A stretch of 64,000 nucleotides of DNA from Misgurnus anguillicaudatus (Eukaryota > Chordata > Actinopteri > Cypriniformes > Cobitidae), in assembly GCF_027580225.2 (NCBI RefSeq), contig NC_073358.2, forward strand, positions 48,508,001 through 48,572,000, written 5' to 3'. Positions 18,657 through 30,076 of this stretch are shown piece after piece. The notes under the pieces were generated by a model. The model saw only the letters and a list, made by a program, of their open reading frames with translations, searched no databases and had not been told where the DNA came from. The translations under genes and the position numbers were made by a program. Position 1 is the first letter of the stretch. Each line of letters starts with the position of its first letter.

Positions 18657-21556
18657 GACTTAAAGTCCACTCATGATGATCATTAAATGTGATATTTTAT
18701 TTTAACTGGGACTTATTTAATCCAATAAAAAGTGATGTGGACCTGAACATGTACCATTTGCTATAGCAGGACTGCCCTGATAGCAGGCATTGCCTCATTT
18801 CTGTCAATTTTTCCAATCCATCTTACAGACAATATTTAGACTTTAAGCAAAGGTAAAACAAAGCATAAGATTCAGCGTGGCATACGGGAAGAAACTGTAC
18901 CTGGTGCAGGAACATTTAGTTGTCTTTTCGTCAACGGGAATACCTGTCAACACAGTATTATTAGAGAACCAAATCCTGATTTAAATCTATTTCCCCCATG
19001 AAATAACATGCAAATTAGCTCAGCACCGATAGGACATGAAGCCCAAACTACTTATAAAATGTCATGACTAAGGTGTTCCATATTCATGAATTAAGCGGAT
19101 TATCTTCGTAGTCAAAACACACTACTCGAGTGCAGGCACGAAGATTGCGGTAAAACAACCTGCGGTGGGTGGATGGACGTCATTTTTATACCCTTTACAG
19201 AACAAGGACAAAGCTCAATCATGATTTTTCGAATATACCTTTATCTAACACCTGTCTATTAGAAAGGAATATCGCTTTCATTGGACACGTCGTGTAGTTA
19301 ATTGAAATTCAGTCTTCGTCTGGTCTTTACGTAATTACTTCATGGTAGAGACATCTCGGCCAACAATGGAAACCTTTGAACCCATTTCATCAGAATTTTC
19401 CACTTCCCCTTTGATCTAACATTGTCTACATTCATATCACCAAGTAGGCCATAATTACCTTTATATGTGTCGTAGCCGATGCATAATCGCACCTGACAGG
19501 ATTACCTTAGAGTATACACACCCTCGTCAGGGGAGCGGACGCTATATACTTCTTGTATAATCATTATACTAATGTCGTAAATTATTTAACAGACTCCCCG
19601 TTGAGCGTACAGGAGACAGATAGGGTGAGGAGCGAAGGATGGATCAGCGGAGGAGAGGTTTGATTTCTACCGCATTGCAGGTTTCTCTTCCCCTTCTTAT
19701 TCGAATTCATCTTGAATTCACGCTGCATATTATGCGCGCCTCTGGTCCCTGAAGCCTGCCTGCTTGAGCTGCCTGAATCCTTGTTAAAACAATGCTGAGA
19801 AACGGTGAGGACATCTTGGCACGGTGAAGCACACATCCGCTAATCAGGATCAATATTTGCTGCCAAATTTTTTAAACGCTTGTAAGGCCGTTTCGTTAAG
19901 ACGCGATCGTGCTTAAGTGACAGGTTTGTCTAGCCGTAGTTTAATTTGAGTCAGTTTTGTTTATACGATGCCTTCACAATCCACCTTTTTAAAGCAGCTT
20001 AAAGCAGAAAATCCTCCTGTAATGTCTTTAAGTCCCCGGTGAGCAGCCAAAAAATGACTGTGGCGGGGAAAAACATCTGTAAGATGTTAGGTGGTGCAGA
20101 GAGATACCTTGAGATGAAGCAGACTCGGCCTGTCTTCCTTTGGCAATACATCATTAAGAAATCATTTCAGTTTTGTAATTTTGCTTAGAATTCATTGAGA
20201 AAAGATGGTTTGTTTTGTTATTAAAAAAAAGGTAATCTGTTTTGAGTTTTACACTAACGAGAGGGGGATTCAATGGTATTTCATGCATTCTGACTTATTA
20301 ACACAGTTAAAGAGTTGTATACCTCAAAGGCAAAGTGTCAAAAAAGCAGTTGGGCATGTGATGTATTTCTGGGCTGAACTCGCTCCTCCTCTATCCTACA
20401 AGTTTATGTTTTTTCTAACATGGTGAACTGTTACATATCATGGACCCCTTATTCCTTTTATGGGCACTTCCCCTGGAAAGCACGCCCACACGTCAATCAG
20501 AGTGAGAACGCTCATTGTTCGCATGCAACAACTTTGTTATATATCAAGAATAAACAAGTGTGTTGTCGGATTTAGGGAGAAGAAAACCTTATTTAGCTTT
20601 CCAAGTAACCCTGTCTTAAGACAACAGTAGATGCAGTTTGTTTTCCCGGACAGCAAGGTAATTGCGAATGGGTTTATGTTTGTTATCTGCATTTCGGAGA
20701 CGATTGTTTTACAAACAAGGCCCAGTTCGACGATGGATTTGCCAATCTTTTACAACTGAGTGATGGATGATCCCAATAAATCAGCACATACATGCATATA
20801 ATGTAAACAACACAAACATATATAACTCTTTTTGTCCTCCCACCATACGTTTCCAAAAGTTCTGCCTTTTTCGGTAAAAAACAGAAAGGGTGTTCTGTCC
20901 TTTATAAATCTGACAAAACAAAAGACTCTATGTACATATGAAGGATGAAATGAAGAGTAGAAGAGTATCCAAAATGCGATAAAAGCCATCAGGGGCGTCA
21001 TGCACCAAATTTTTTAAGGGGGCACAGTGTGGACAGCTCACAGAAATTTGTGCATACACAGACATCAAACGACATACAGTATTATAGAGCTTTTTTCATG
21101 GCACTTAAATTTCTAACAATCTGAACACCCCTGCTTTCATGCAAAATAAAAGTGTTGACTAACTTTCAGATCAAATATTTAATCGGAATAATGACATATT
21201 GGTATCATATTTACACCTTAAACGGCATGTTTTATTTTTTAAGTTTTAATAAATTACTTGTTTAATTGAGTCATTAATGCATTTTGCACAACAACTGCAT
21301 TTTCCTATAAAATTAATGTTATTTTAAATCCGTTAAGTATATAAACAATGAAAATGACATAAGCTATAGCCATGTGATTGATTTTAATGGGGCTCATGAT
21401 CGGTTTGGTTACAGACATTTCTCAAAATATCTTTCTTCGTGTTTATTTGTTGACAGAATTATGACAGAATTTACATTTTTGGTGAACTATGCCTTTAAAG
21501 GTTCTTCACAGCGATGCCATAGTAGAACCATTTTTGGTTCCTTAAAGAACCATTTA
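18657..21556. other. Long gene-free stretch, possibly unique sequence
   Basis: There is no transposon end, tandem array or recognisable exon over about 2.9 kb. Base composition is less AT-biased around 19580-19850 and 20040-20110. Several 60-90 codon frames have no recognisable domain. This is one of the longer blocks without visible repeats, so it is a candidate for host unique sequence such as an intron. Confidence 0.4.
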
Positions 21557-21754
21557 CACTGTTAAAAAGCTGTCACTGGGGCAGTACCCTTTAAAAAAGC
21601 TCCTAATATGTACCATTTAGGTACAAATATGTATCTTTGAAGTGCCAATATGTACTATTGAAGTACTAATATGGACTTTTTGGGTACAAATGTGTAGCTT
21701 TTTGAAAGGGTTCTGTCCCAGTGACAACTTTTGCACCTTTTTTTTCTGAGAGTG
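21557..21754. mobile_element. GGTACA-rich MITE, copy b
   Basis: It runs from CACTGTTAAAAAGCTGTCAC to TTTTTTCTGAGAGTG, with ATGTACCATTTAGGTACAAA, AAGTACTAATATGG and GGGTTCTGTCCCAGTGACAA between. CACT...AGTG ends with short TA-like flanks point to a CACTA-like MITE. It sits inside repeated GGTTCTT/AAAGAACC words (21490-21556 and 21757-21920), which look like an older element split by this insertion. Confidence 0.65.
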
Positions 21755-21756
21755 TA

Positions 21757-23565
21757 GTTAAAGGACCATTTCTTTCATTCATTTTTTTAAATCTAAAGAC
21801 CACTTTTTAACTACAAAGATCCTTTTGTGCAACATAATGGTTCTGTGGATGTTAAATGTTCTTTATGGACCCATACAGGTTCTTCTGTTGTATCTTGTTG
21901 CACCATTATTTTTAACAGTGTGTGCTTCAGTTCAGAGAGTAACTAATAGTTTAGGGACGTAAAGAAACTCTAATATTTAACTAGGTTGCACTGCTGGCCA
22001 AGCCTGACAGAATTCACAGAGGGCTAAGATTTCCAAGATGTCCACCGGCTCTCATTTGCAGCTGGGATCTGAATTTAGTTGGGTAGTAAAGCTTTTAAGG
22101 CATTTATGTAATTCAGACTTGGACTTTAAATCGTCCTGGGCCAATTTTATGAAGCTGTTTTTATTATTTCCATTTTGTTTTGCTATTTTTGTTAAATTAC
22201 CCCTTCTGGCAACCAAAGAAGGTAACAAAACCAGAACACCAGCACACTTAAAACGCACCATGTAAAACAAATGCACCCCGTCTGTGACATCTAAGTCTCA
22301 TCTAATGATGAGATTCGGTGCATCAAAGTTTGATTTAACATTGATGACCTTACTCAGTCAATATTAAAGATATCAGTTATATTTTCACATAAACGTCTGA
22401 TTTTAAGATGATTTTATGTAGAAAACAGTAAATCATCCAAAAAATGACTCTTACTGGACTGGCACACAATACATCCATAAATATTTTTGACCACTTGGTG
22501 TAGGGTCTGCTATTCCTTTCGAAAGGCAATAATTCATTGGCACATTGCGGTGCGGAGCAACTGAATGACAATAAATCAAAAATAGTGCTTCTTTATGTAC
22601 ATTCATCATTGTAAATAATCTATATCTGTTTAGGTTCCTGATGCCATGAAAAGGTAATAGTGTATTTATTTGTAGTAATTTATAAAAGGTCCATTTTTGT
22701 CTTTGCTTCAGTACAGAATGATTATCCGTCTGACACGCTGATTCATGTTCACAATGTTCAGACTGTATCGATGATCTGTAAAATATACTGTCCATAACCA
22801 ACTCACTGGTCAGGGGAGAAACACACAAAAAGACTGATCCAAAAATAAGCCATTTTCATTCCCAACACAGCAGCTCAGAGGACGATGCCATGAAACTCAA
22901 TCTTGTGTGGTTTACTCTTTTATTCAGAAGACGCGTGTTCCTATAAAGAAATGGAAAAGAGTACGCCAAATAAACCTCTGGGAATAAAATGAGATACAGT
23001 AAAATCTGCCTTCCACAATGGCACTCAAAGCCAAAAGCGAATGATCCTGATCTACTGATCTCAAGGTTGTCTGCATCTTCAGACTCCAAACCAATACAGA
23101 ACTGAAAAGCCCAGACCTGAGGCGCTTTATCCAAGTCTTCAGGATTTGTGTAGCAGGGGTTTAGATTACTGTAAACTTGTGAAATGAATACTGGTGATGT
23201 ATGCTAATGGATTACCTTTAATAGTGTGGAATAAGAGATGGCTTGCTTTACTAATGGATAACAAAACTTTCAGAAATGTCGGACAAATTAGTCTTTTTGA
23301 GGCAATCCATATTAATTTTGTATTACAAGCTCTTTGCAAAGGTGCATACAGGAATTATATTTAATGTATATTTGCCTGGTGTGATCAAATAAAATATTCA
23401 TTTGTCTTGTGGCAGCAACATATTTCATATCATTTACATTGTTTGTATGTTATGCATAATTTATCCAAAAAGAGTTTTTAATTTATAGTGTTTACATTTG
23501 AAACTATATTATTCATGTTTAGTTTAAAGACCGGGTAAAGTAATTTACAACAATTGTTTCTTATA
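21757..23565. other. Gene-free stretch with one weak exon candidate
   Basis: Mostly AT-rich and non-coding. Minus-strand frames at 22451-22828 (125 codons) and around 22856-23190 have no domain I recognise. The second stays open upstream of its first start-like codon and is treated as a finding. No transposon ends were found here. Confidence 0.35.
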
Positions 23566-23816
23566 CCGAGCCCCTAAGGTGACATTGGAGTAAAAAAAAT
23601 CAAAAGTTTAGTTTCATGTGCTCACGTGAAACTTCCATGTGCTCATGCGAAACCTTCATGTGCAGATTTTTTTTAAGTTTAGTTTTGCGAGCTTACGTGA
23701 AACTTTCATGCGCTCACATTAAATTGAAAGCTTCACATGAGCATGCGATAGTTTCACGTGCGCAAGTGAAACTAAACTTTATTTAATTTTTGCTCCATGT
23801 CCCCTTAGGGGCTCCG
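23566..23816. mobile_element. Palindromic MITE with repeated CACGTGAAAC motifs
   Basis: The ends CCGAGCCCCTAAGGTGACAT and ATGTCCCCTTAGGGGCTCCG are inverted and flanked by TA (23564-23565 and 23817-23818). The inside repeats a motif of the type GCTCACGTGAAACTT several times in both orientations (CTCACGTGAAAC, CTCATGCGAAAC, CTTACGTGAAAC, GTTTCACGTGCGC). The 251-bp unit can fold into a long hairpin. Superfamily is uncertain. Confidence 0.7.
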
Positions 23817-23818
23817 TA

Positions 23819-24541
23819 GTTTCTAAACACATTATGCATGTTAGAAATGTATTGCTGCAACACGTTACAAAGACATGAACTATGTACTATTGAATTGTGC
23901 AGTTAAACAGTTTACCTCATTTCTGTGTTCAGGATTTTTGGGCGGGGCTAAATCGGTGGCTCGATGACACACCAGAGCCACTGAGCATGGCCCCGCCCCT
24001 AACACAGTCAGGAGCATCTATTTAGGTTGTAGCTGTATTTGAAAGTCGAGAGAGACGGGGGCTTTCTTGCGAGTGGGCATGGTTTTAGCACAGACAGCGG
24101 TCACGCCCACAGCATTTGAGAGCAGCAAATCCTGCCTATTTTTGATAAGACTTTGATAACTGATTTTATTTACTTGCAGATTTTCATAATTCAAATTTGG
24201 TTGGGTGGTAAATAACACTTTTGTCTATGGTGTGACAAAAATTAAAAATATGAGCTGTCATGAACCTATGCACAACAATAGCAAACAAATACTAAAAGAC
24301 ATATGCAACAATCTTTTGACTCTGACTTTACACAAACTTTAATAAAAATAGTCTGGTTGGTAATCAGAAAACATTTTTAATAACAACTTGTTAAAGTTCA
24401 AGCTATCTAACTTGTCTATTTTGTTTTATTATTAAAAACCTTACACAGCTATTTTTGCAAAATGTGTTGCCACTTGGTTTGTTATTCACTTGGACGTAAT
24501 GTGATCTAACGCAATGGCATTCATACGTTTTTAAATGTACC
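23819..24541. other. Gene-free stretch
   Basis: Nothing recognisable except a short inverted GC-rich pair, GGGCGGGGC at 23940 and GCCCCGCCC at 23990, with a 40-bp spacer. Confidence 0.35.
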
Positions 24542-24873
24542 TTAAAGGAGCATTTCACCCGTAGAAACATTAATCTTTATTGAAAGTGCGTCATATTTGT
24601 AGTGGAAATGTAACATACATTTTGAATTTGGTGCGTATTTGACCGAGAAAATGGGTGTTTGTACTCTCACCCCCTCAACAAAGATATTGGACGTCCTGCT
24701 TTCAATGATACAAAATTATGATTTTACATCATTGAAAGAAGGAAGTGCAACACGGAAATCTTTATTTCTCCTGTCTCAGTGGAAACTGAGGAAATTATGC
24801 ATGACCATTCAAAAACACGACTGGGGTTCTAACGACACAAAGCTTAATGCAAATGGGTGAAGTGTCCCTTTAA
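24542..24873 (+). mobile_element. TTAA-bounded MITE, copy 1 of a pair
   Basis: It starts TTAAAGGAGCATTTCACCC and ends GGTGAAGTGTCCCTTTAA. TTAA on both sides is the piggyBac-type target. The whole 332 bp aligns in reverse complement with 56362-56694, sharing GACCGAGAAAATGGGTGTTT, ATTTCTCCTGTCTCAG and CGACTGGGGTTCTAACGA with small changes. The 73-codon frame across it is interrupted in the partner and is not a gene. Confidence 0.88.
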
Positions 24874-25056
24874 GCGTCCAAATAGGTTTCAGGCCCACAT
24901 GAATCTTTTAAATGTGGCAGCAGCAAACAGCCTTAAACTATGTCAAATGACAACTTCAAAACTGAGGCAAACACAGCTCAATAGCAGAAAGCCTACAGAT
25001 GTGAAAGGCTATTTCTGGCTATTTTCATGGCGAGAACCAGCTAATCCATACACAGG

Positions 25057-25262
25057 TTAGGGGAGGGGCAATTTGGTATCTCCAGTTCAACTTGCATGTT
25101 TTGTGGGCCTGTGGGAGAAAACCATAGTATCGGGAGTAAACCTATGCAGACACAAGGAGAACATGCAAACTCCATACCGAAAGGCCACCTGACCTATCCA
25201 GGGACCAAACCGGGGACCTTCTTGCTGTGAGCCAACAGTGCTACCCACTGAGCCACTGTGCC
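25057..25262 (-). mobile_element. DANA/V-SINE-like SINE
   Basis: Read on the minus strand it begins GGCACAGTGGCTCAGTGGGT and continues AGCACTGTTGGCTCACAGCA, a tRNA-like head with an A-box-like TGGCTCAGTGG and a B-box-like GGTTTGGTCCC. It is followed by TGGAGTTTGCATGTTCTCC, the central word typical of V-SINEs and of the zebrafish DANA family. The tail end is diffuse near 25057. RNA polymerase III would transcribe an active copy; mobilisation would need a partner LINE. Confidence 0.8.
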
Positions 25263-25445
25263 AGACACAACCATAATCTTAAAGCTGCGGTCGGCAACTT
25301 ATTTTATTATATTTTTTTATCATATTCACTGAAACCAACACTATGCTCCGATAGAACAACATCAATTAGACTGTTTAAGAAAAAAACCCGCGCTTCTAGC
25401 TCCACCTGGAGCCTGTTATTTGTTTTGCAAAAATCCACCGCTCCC

Positions 25446-25500
25446 GGTTCATTTGGTCCAATCAGTGCAGGCTGGTTCATTTGGTCCAATCAGCGCAGGG
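25446..25500. repeat. 28-bp tandem duplication
   Basis: Two head-to-tail copies of a 28-bp unit starting GGTTCATTTGGTCCAATCAG differ at about two positions. ATTTGGTCCAATCAG includes a CCAAT core, so the duplication may double a promoter element ahead of the exon-like frame at 25624. Confidence 0.85.
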
Positions 25501-25623
25501 CTGTGTAAAATCTGCCTGTCAATCACAGTACCTGCACGCCCCACAGATCCCCATCCCCCTCGCGCGCGTTACAATATCACGTGCATCCGCCTGAATTCAT
25601 AGTTGTTTTGGTTTGAACAGCGT

Positions 25624-25827
25624 GATGGCGGAGAGAACTTTCAGTAACAAACTTCCGATTTCTCGGTTAACAACTAGGGCTAGGAAAACAACCAATGAAA
25701 AGAAGGAAACAAAGATAGACAGCGACTGTGACCGTATTAAAACTAGGATCAATATCGGACCGGCATTTGAAAGGAATCTACGAGATTTCAAGCTGGATGC
25801 AGAGCTTGCCACATTTTTTCTCAACAG
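25624..25827 (+). CDS. Possible first exon inside the TTAA element
   Basis: From an ATG at 25624 the frame reads about 68 codons. It is rich in Lys and Arg and contains KTRINIGPAFERNLRDFKLD followed by AELATFFLNR. It ends exactly at AG|GTAATT, a good 5' splice donor; an in-frame stop lies across the junction, as expected if the rest is intron. From memory, a similar phrase (KTR-x-NIG-x-AF ... DAELA-x-FLL-x-R) recurs in many fish predicted proteins of unknown function. If so, this is a transposon-carried exon. No function is known to me and expression cannot be judged. Confidence 0.35.
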
Positions 25828-26070
25828 GTAATTGTGCTTTATCAACCATTGATTGTATTTCGGAGTGTTATGTAAGTAATCTATGTATTCTTGCTAAGTA
25901 TGCGTTCACAATAATACTTTTGCACACGCGCTGACGAGAACGTGCTCTGAGGGAGGTTGCTCGGAGGTAGTGGGGGAGGGACATGAAATTGTAAACATTT
26001 GGAAACTGCTCAATCCTCCAGAGTTGCCGACGGCAGCTTTAATTAAATGTCATTGTGGTTCAATATGTAG

Positions 26071-27056
26071 GATAGATATCAGTTTGTACAAATAAAGAAT
26101 ATTAAATCTGATCTAATGAAAGTTACATGTGGTGTTCCACAAGGTTCAGTGTTAGGTCCCAAATTGTTTGTATTGTATATAGATGATATTTGTAAAGTGT
26201 CTAAAAAATCAAAAATGGTATTGTTTGCTGATGACACAAATTTATACTGTTAGGGGAAAAATTTGGAGCATCTCCTGAAAACAGTTGAAATTGAATTGAT
26301 GGCTTTAAAAAGTTGGTTTGATGATAATCGACTTTCATTGAATTTGACTAAAACAAAGTTCATAATATTCAGCAATCGACAAAGTAACATCAAAGCTAAA
26401 ATTATGATTTGTAAGACGGAAATAGAAAGAGTACAGTATATGAATATACATTTTTGGGTGTTACAATAGACCATAAATTAAGCTGGAAACCACATATAAA
26501 CCATGTAAAAACAAAAATGTCTAAATCCATTGCGATATTAAATAGAATAAAACATATTTTAAATGAGAAAACATTATATACATTGTATTGTTCTCTCATA
26601 GTTCCATACATTACTTATTGTGTGGTGGTGTGGGGACATGCTTATAAAACAAATACAAAACCAATATATATGTTACAAAAGAAAGCAATAAGGATTGTAA
26701 AACGGGCTGACTATTATGAACCAACAAATAAACTATTTATAAATTTACAAGCTTAAAATTTGTTGATTTAGTTAACCTTTATACTGCACAGGTCATGTAT
26801 AAAGTTTATAAGAATTTACTTCCAAACTGTGTACAGAGGATGTTCAAAATAAGAGAAAGTCATTATAATCTTAGAGGAATGTATATGTTTTTAAAAGTAA
26901 GGCAAGAACCAATATAAAAAACAGATGTATATCTGTTAAAGGAGTTAAACTGTGGAATAATTGTGACAAGGAATTAAAATTGTGTACATCACTCAGTACA
27001 TTTAAGAAAATTTTTAAAAATAAGGTGATAAATAACAAAAAAAATCAATATGAATA
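26071..27056 (+). pseudogene. LINE reverse transcriptase pseudogene
   Basis: The reading starts in the fingers/palm with VTCGVPQGSVLGPKLFVLYI and reaches the catalytic FADDTNLYC. A TAG stop follows at about 26251. It resumes with KSWFDDNRLSLNLTKTKFII, shifts frame near 26450 to LGVTIDHKLSWKPHINHVK, and continues through YCSLIVPYITYCVVVWGH and LQKKAIRIV. A second shift near 26755 leads into a decayed C-terminal part. At least one stop and two frameshifts make it inactive. GVPQGS and FADD are characteristic of non-LTR reverse transcriptases. Confidence 0.9.
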
Positions 27057-27066
27057 ATTAAGTACA

Positions 27067-27071
<5 letters not shown>

Positions 27072-27151
<80 letters not shown>

Positions 27152-27162
27152 ATTATTATTAT
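27072..27162. repeat. (AT)n microsatellite with short (ATT)n
   Basis: About 76 bp of pure AT alternation passes into a short TATTATTATT run. It lies inside the 3' region of the decayed LINE. Confidence 0.97.
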
Positions 27163-27408
27163 TTATTTTTTTCTGTTTGTTTTCTCTTTGTGTACCTTTG
27201 TATTTATATCTTCATAAATTTTCTTATGTAACTGTATGTTTATTTTGAATGGACCAATTCGCTTATTGCGTAATTATGTATAAAGGGTAGGCAAAATAAG
27301 CATAAGCTTCAGCCTGCACCTTTTTCGGTTGATATGTATGTATACATTTTCTTTGTTTTGGAAATTATGTGTGAGGACCGAAATAAATTTTGTTGATTGT
27401 TGATTGAT

Positions 27409-28182
27409 AATATGTAATGTCAGTTATAAACACTTTGAAAACAATTATACCAAGTAAAGCAAAAACCACTAAGGCTAAGAAAAAACTCAGACACATGAAA
27501 ATCAAGTATTTAAACATGCTACAATCTCTATAATGTATAAAAATGCAGATATGATGCAGAGTTATGTGGTATGTAGCGTAACTCAGTCAAAACTTTAGAT
27601 TTGCATTCTTGGTGAGGTACTTGTGATAATATATGTGCCTTTCTAAAACAAAAACTATTGAAAAACAATCAAATCTACAACGTTAGATGCATAAATCCGA
27701 CACGAAGAACAGTTTAATTTCACAGTGTCGCACTCACAAACTGAAACTTGAATAATAACTTGAAAAGCTGCTGCGTGAAGCTTTTCTGCAAGTTCATTTG
27801 AACGGCAACTAATCTCAGAAGAGACACCACTTGTGCAAGTTCGACAAGAAACATGCACAACAAAATGAATCTCCATTTATATTAAGAACAAATGGCTGAT
27901 GAGAAAAACCTATTAATGTGTCTTCTTGGATGTTTCGTGCAAGTAAATAACTTTTGGCCCATTCAATGTCACGCGGGGCCTACAACAAAAACAAATCACT
28001 AGTCGGTTCTAGAGCTACCTGTACTTTCTGTGTCATGGGTTCATGTGTCTAAAGTTGACACTATAGTTAAAACTATTTACTGCTTTGGAAAAGGTGTCCA
28101 CCATCAAACATCTCATATTTGATAAGTGTAGGCTGTATAACAGGTAATGTTTTCCAGACTTCTCTCCTGATATTGAAATCTC
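27409..28182. other. Gene-free stretch
   Basis: AT-rich, with no recognisable gene or element. The 73-codon minus frame at 27655-27876 is without a domain. Confidence 0.4.
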
Positions 28183-28495
28183 AGTAACACCTTACAATAA
28201 GGTTCATTAGTTAACATTATTTAACATTAGTTAACATGAACTAATAAGGAACTGCATTTATAAAGCATTTATTAATCTTTGCTAATGTTAAGTTCAACAA
28301 TTACTAATACTTTATAAAAATCTTGTTAACGTTAGTTAATGCACTGTGAACTAACATGAACAAACAATTAAAAGCTTTATTTCTATTAACTAACATTGAC
28401 AAAGATTAAAAAATATTATAACAAATGTATTGCTCATGGTTTCTTCATGTTAGGTAACTAATGTTAACTAATGAACCTTATTGTAAAGTTTTACC
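28183..28495. mobile_element. hAT-type MITE with perfect 8-bp duplication
   Basis: GAAATCTC stands at both sides (28175-28182 and 28496-28503). The ends AGTAACACCTTACAATAAGG and CCTTATTGTAAAGTTTTACC are inverted over about 35 bp (…GGTTCATTAGTTAACATTA). The inside is full of GTTAAC/TTAGTTAA words. It is 313 bp and non-coding. The duplication length indicates hAT, although the ends are not the common CAG type. Confidence 0.85.
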
Positions 28496-28505
28496 GAAAT
28501 CTCTA

Positions 28506-28823
28506 TTAAAGCGATAGTTCACAAAAAATATATTTTTGATCATTTATCCACCCCCACGTTGTTCCAAACTTGTATCAAATAATTTGTTTTGCTAAATACA
28601 AATGAAAATATTGTAAAAAATATTAATAACCAAACTGATCTGAGGCACCATTCACCTCCATGGTATTATTTTTTTCTTATGGAAGTCAATGGTGCCCCAG
28701 ATCTGCTTTTGTAACAGCTTGGTAACAAACATTCCTCAAAATATCTTCCTTTGTTATTAGCAAAACAGATAAATTGGTACAGGTTTGGAACCACTTTTTA
28801 TATTGGGTCAATTATTCATTTAA
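28506..28823. mobile_element. TTAA-bounded MITE (GCGATAGTTCAC end)
   Basis: It starts TTAAAGCGATAGTTCACAAA and ends GGGTCAATTATTCATTTAA. The inside holds inverted words (GGTGCCCCAGATCTGC against CTGATCTGAGGCACC, and ACAAAGGAAGATATTTTGAG). The right TTAA (28820-28823) is also the left TTAA of the next element. Confidence 0.65.
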
Positions 28824-29329
28824 AGGGACACTCCACTTTTTTACATTCTCATTTCCCAGCTCCCCTAAAGCTAAAAATGTGATCTTTACCATTTTGGAAA
28901 CCAATCAGCCAATCTCCGGGTCTGTCTGTACCACTTTTAGCATATCTTAGCATAATCCATTGAATCTGATTAGACCATTAGCATCGCGTTCAAAAATGAC
29001 CAAAGAGTTTCAATATTTTTCAATTTAAAATTTGACGCTTCTGTAGTTACATCATGTACTAAGACCGACAGATTATGAAGTAAATTTGAAGTTAATACTC
29101 CCATTATAAAACGGCTCGTTCTGGTTCTTCATTCTGATTGGTTGAAACGCGTTCTAAGCCGTGATAAAATACCCCGGTAAACCCACGGTTCAGACCGCAT
29201 CACAAGTATCATTGCGCCACTGTTGCTGTGTGATTTATGAAAATAAACACCACAGTCTTTAATAATTTTTTAATTTTTCTACATTTGCACAATTATGGCG
29301 ATATCCAGATAAATGTCAATAAATAAAAC

Positions 29330-29755
29330 ATTTCGTCAATAAAGAGAAAACATTCTCTGAAGTTTTTTTTTGTCTTATTGATATTTCCGCTATTATCCAC
29401 AAGATGGCAATCTTACCCAACTTAAACACTGAGGCATTCACTCGACACAACAGCATTGTGGTGGATTTAGCGTGACGTGTGTTTTGATCAGGCTCTGAAT
29501 CTGATCTCTTACAAAGTTCTTCACAAAAATGGAATTATCTCCGCATTTAGCTGAAAATTTGAGAGGTGATAACTGATAAGACAACAAATGAAGGTAGGAT
29601 GAAACGTTTTTTGATGTTGTTGGAAAGCGGATGGACTGTTCTTTCATTTGATATTTTATTTTTATTATGTTTATTTAAAGAAGATAATTTTTCTGTAAGA
29701 CATTCAACTAAAACTGGGTGGCAACTTAAAAAAACGCTGACGGGGAAAAAGTTAA
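29330..29755 (+). mobile_element. TTAA-family element (ACTCTTTC family), left end lost
   Basis: It matches 44355-44824 through TCAATAAAGAGAAAACATTC, CTGAATCTGATCTCTTACAA, ATTTGAGAGGTGATAACTG, GGACTGTTCTTTCATTTGAT and ACGCTGACGGGGAAAAAG, and ends in TTAA (29752-29755). The left terminal bases are absent. It sits inside the material inserted into the palindromic element. Short frames across it differ from those of the other copies and are not coding. Confidence 0.65.
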
Positions 29756-30076
29756 GCATGCTTCCAAGCATATTTGATCATCACTTCAACAGTTGCACGA
29801 TATAAATGTTAATGTATAAATAAGATGAATGTTGATTTATAAAAATAACACCACAGTCTTAAATTATATTTTCATTGTGTCTTTGCTGCATCTCTGTTGG
29901 TTGGGAACTGCGCTCTGTTTCAGTCACACTTGATTCTGAGGAACTACTTTGTTTGGCGGAAGAGTAATATTTATACTAATATAATTACAACTTATTTGTG
30001 TTTTATTTTATAAAACCCCGCTAACGTTATGCATATGAAGTAACCGTTTTATGAACGCGGTAGACCCCTCGAGGCG

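Larger units (their letters stand above)
25279..26042 (+). mobile_element. TTAA-bounded element carrying an exon-like frame
   Basis: The left end TTAAAGCTGCGGTCGGCAAC and the right end GTTGCCGACGGCAGCTTTAA are inverted and both start or end with TTAA. The 764-bp interior includes a 28-bp tandem duplication (25446-25500), a GC-rich region with CCCCACAGATCCCC, and a frame ending at a splice-donor-like site. Unlike the plain MITEs here, this element appears to carry transcribed sequence. Confidence 0.7.
26071..27408 (+). mobile_element. Truncated non-LTR retrotransposon (LINE)
   Basis: The 5' part is missing. What remains is the second half of a reverse transcriptase, its C-terminal region, an AT microsatellite and a 3' untranslated end with GAAATAAATTTTG followed by tandem TTGATTG-type units. 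Ending in a short tandem repeat, not poly-A, fits the CR1/L2/Rex1 group. The element begins within about 30 bp of the end of the TTAA element at 26042. Confidence 0.8.

Noticed and set aside
22451..22828. 125-codon minus-strand frame
   Set aside because: No recognisable domain, no plausible splice context or promoter that I could see; left as unassigned.
25057..25262. tRNA gene
   Set aside because: A-box and B-box-like words are present, but the sequence continues into a V-SINE core and has no clean cloverleaf; it is a SINE.
26263..26756. Two adjacent frames as separate small genes
   Set aside because: They are pieces of one LINE reverse transcriptase separated by frameshifts and a stop.
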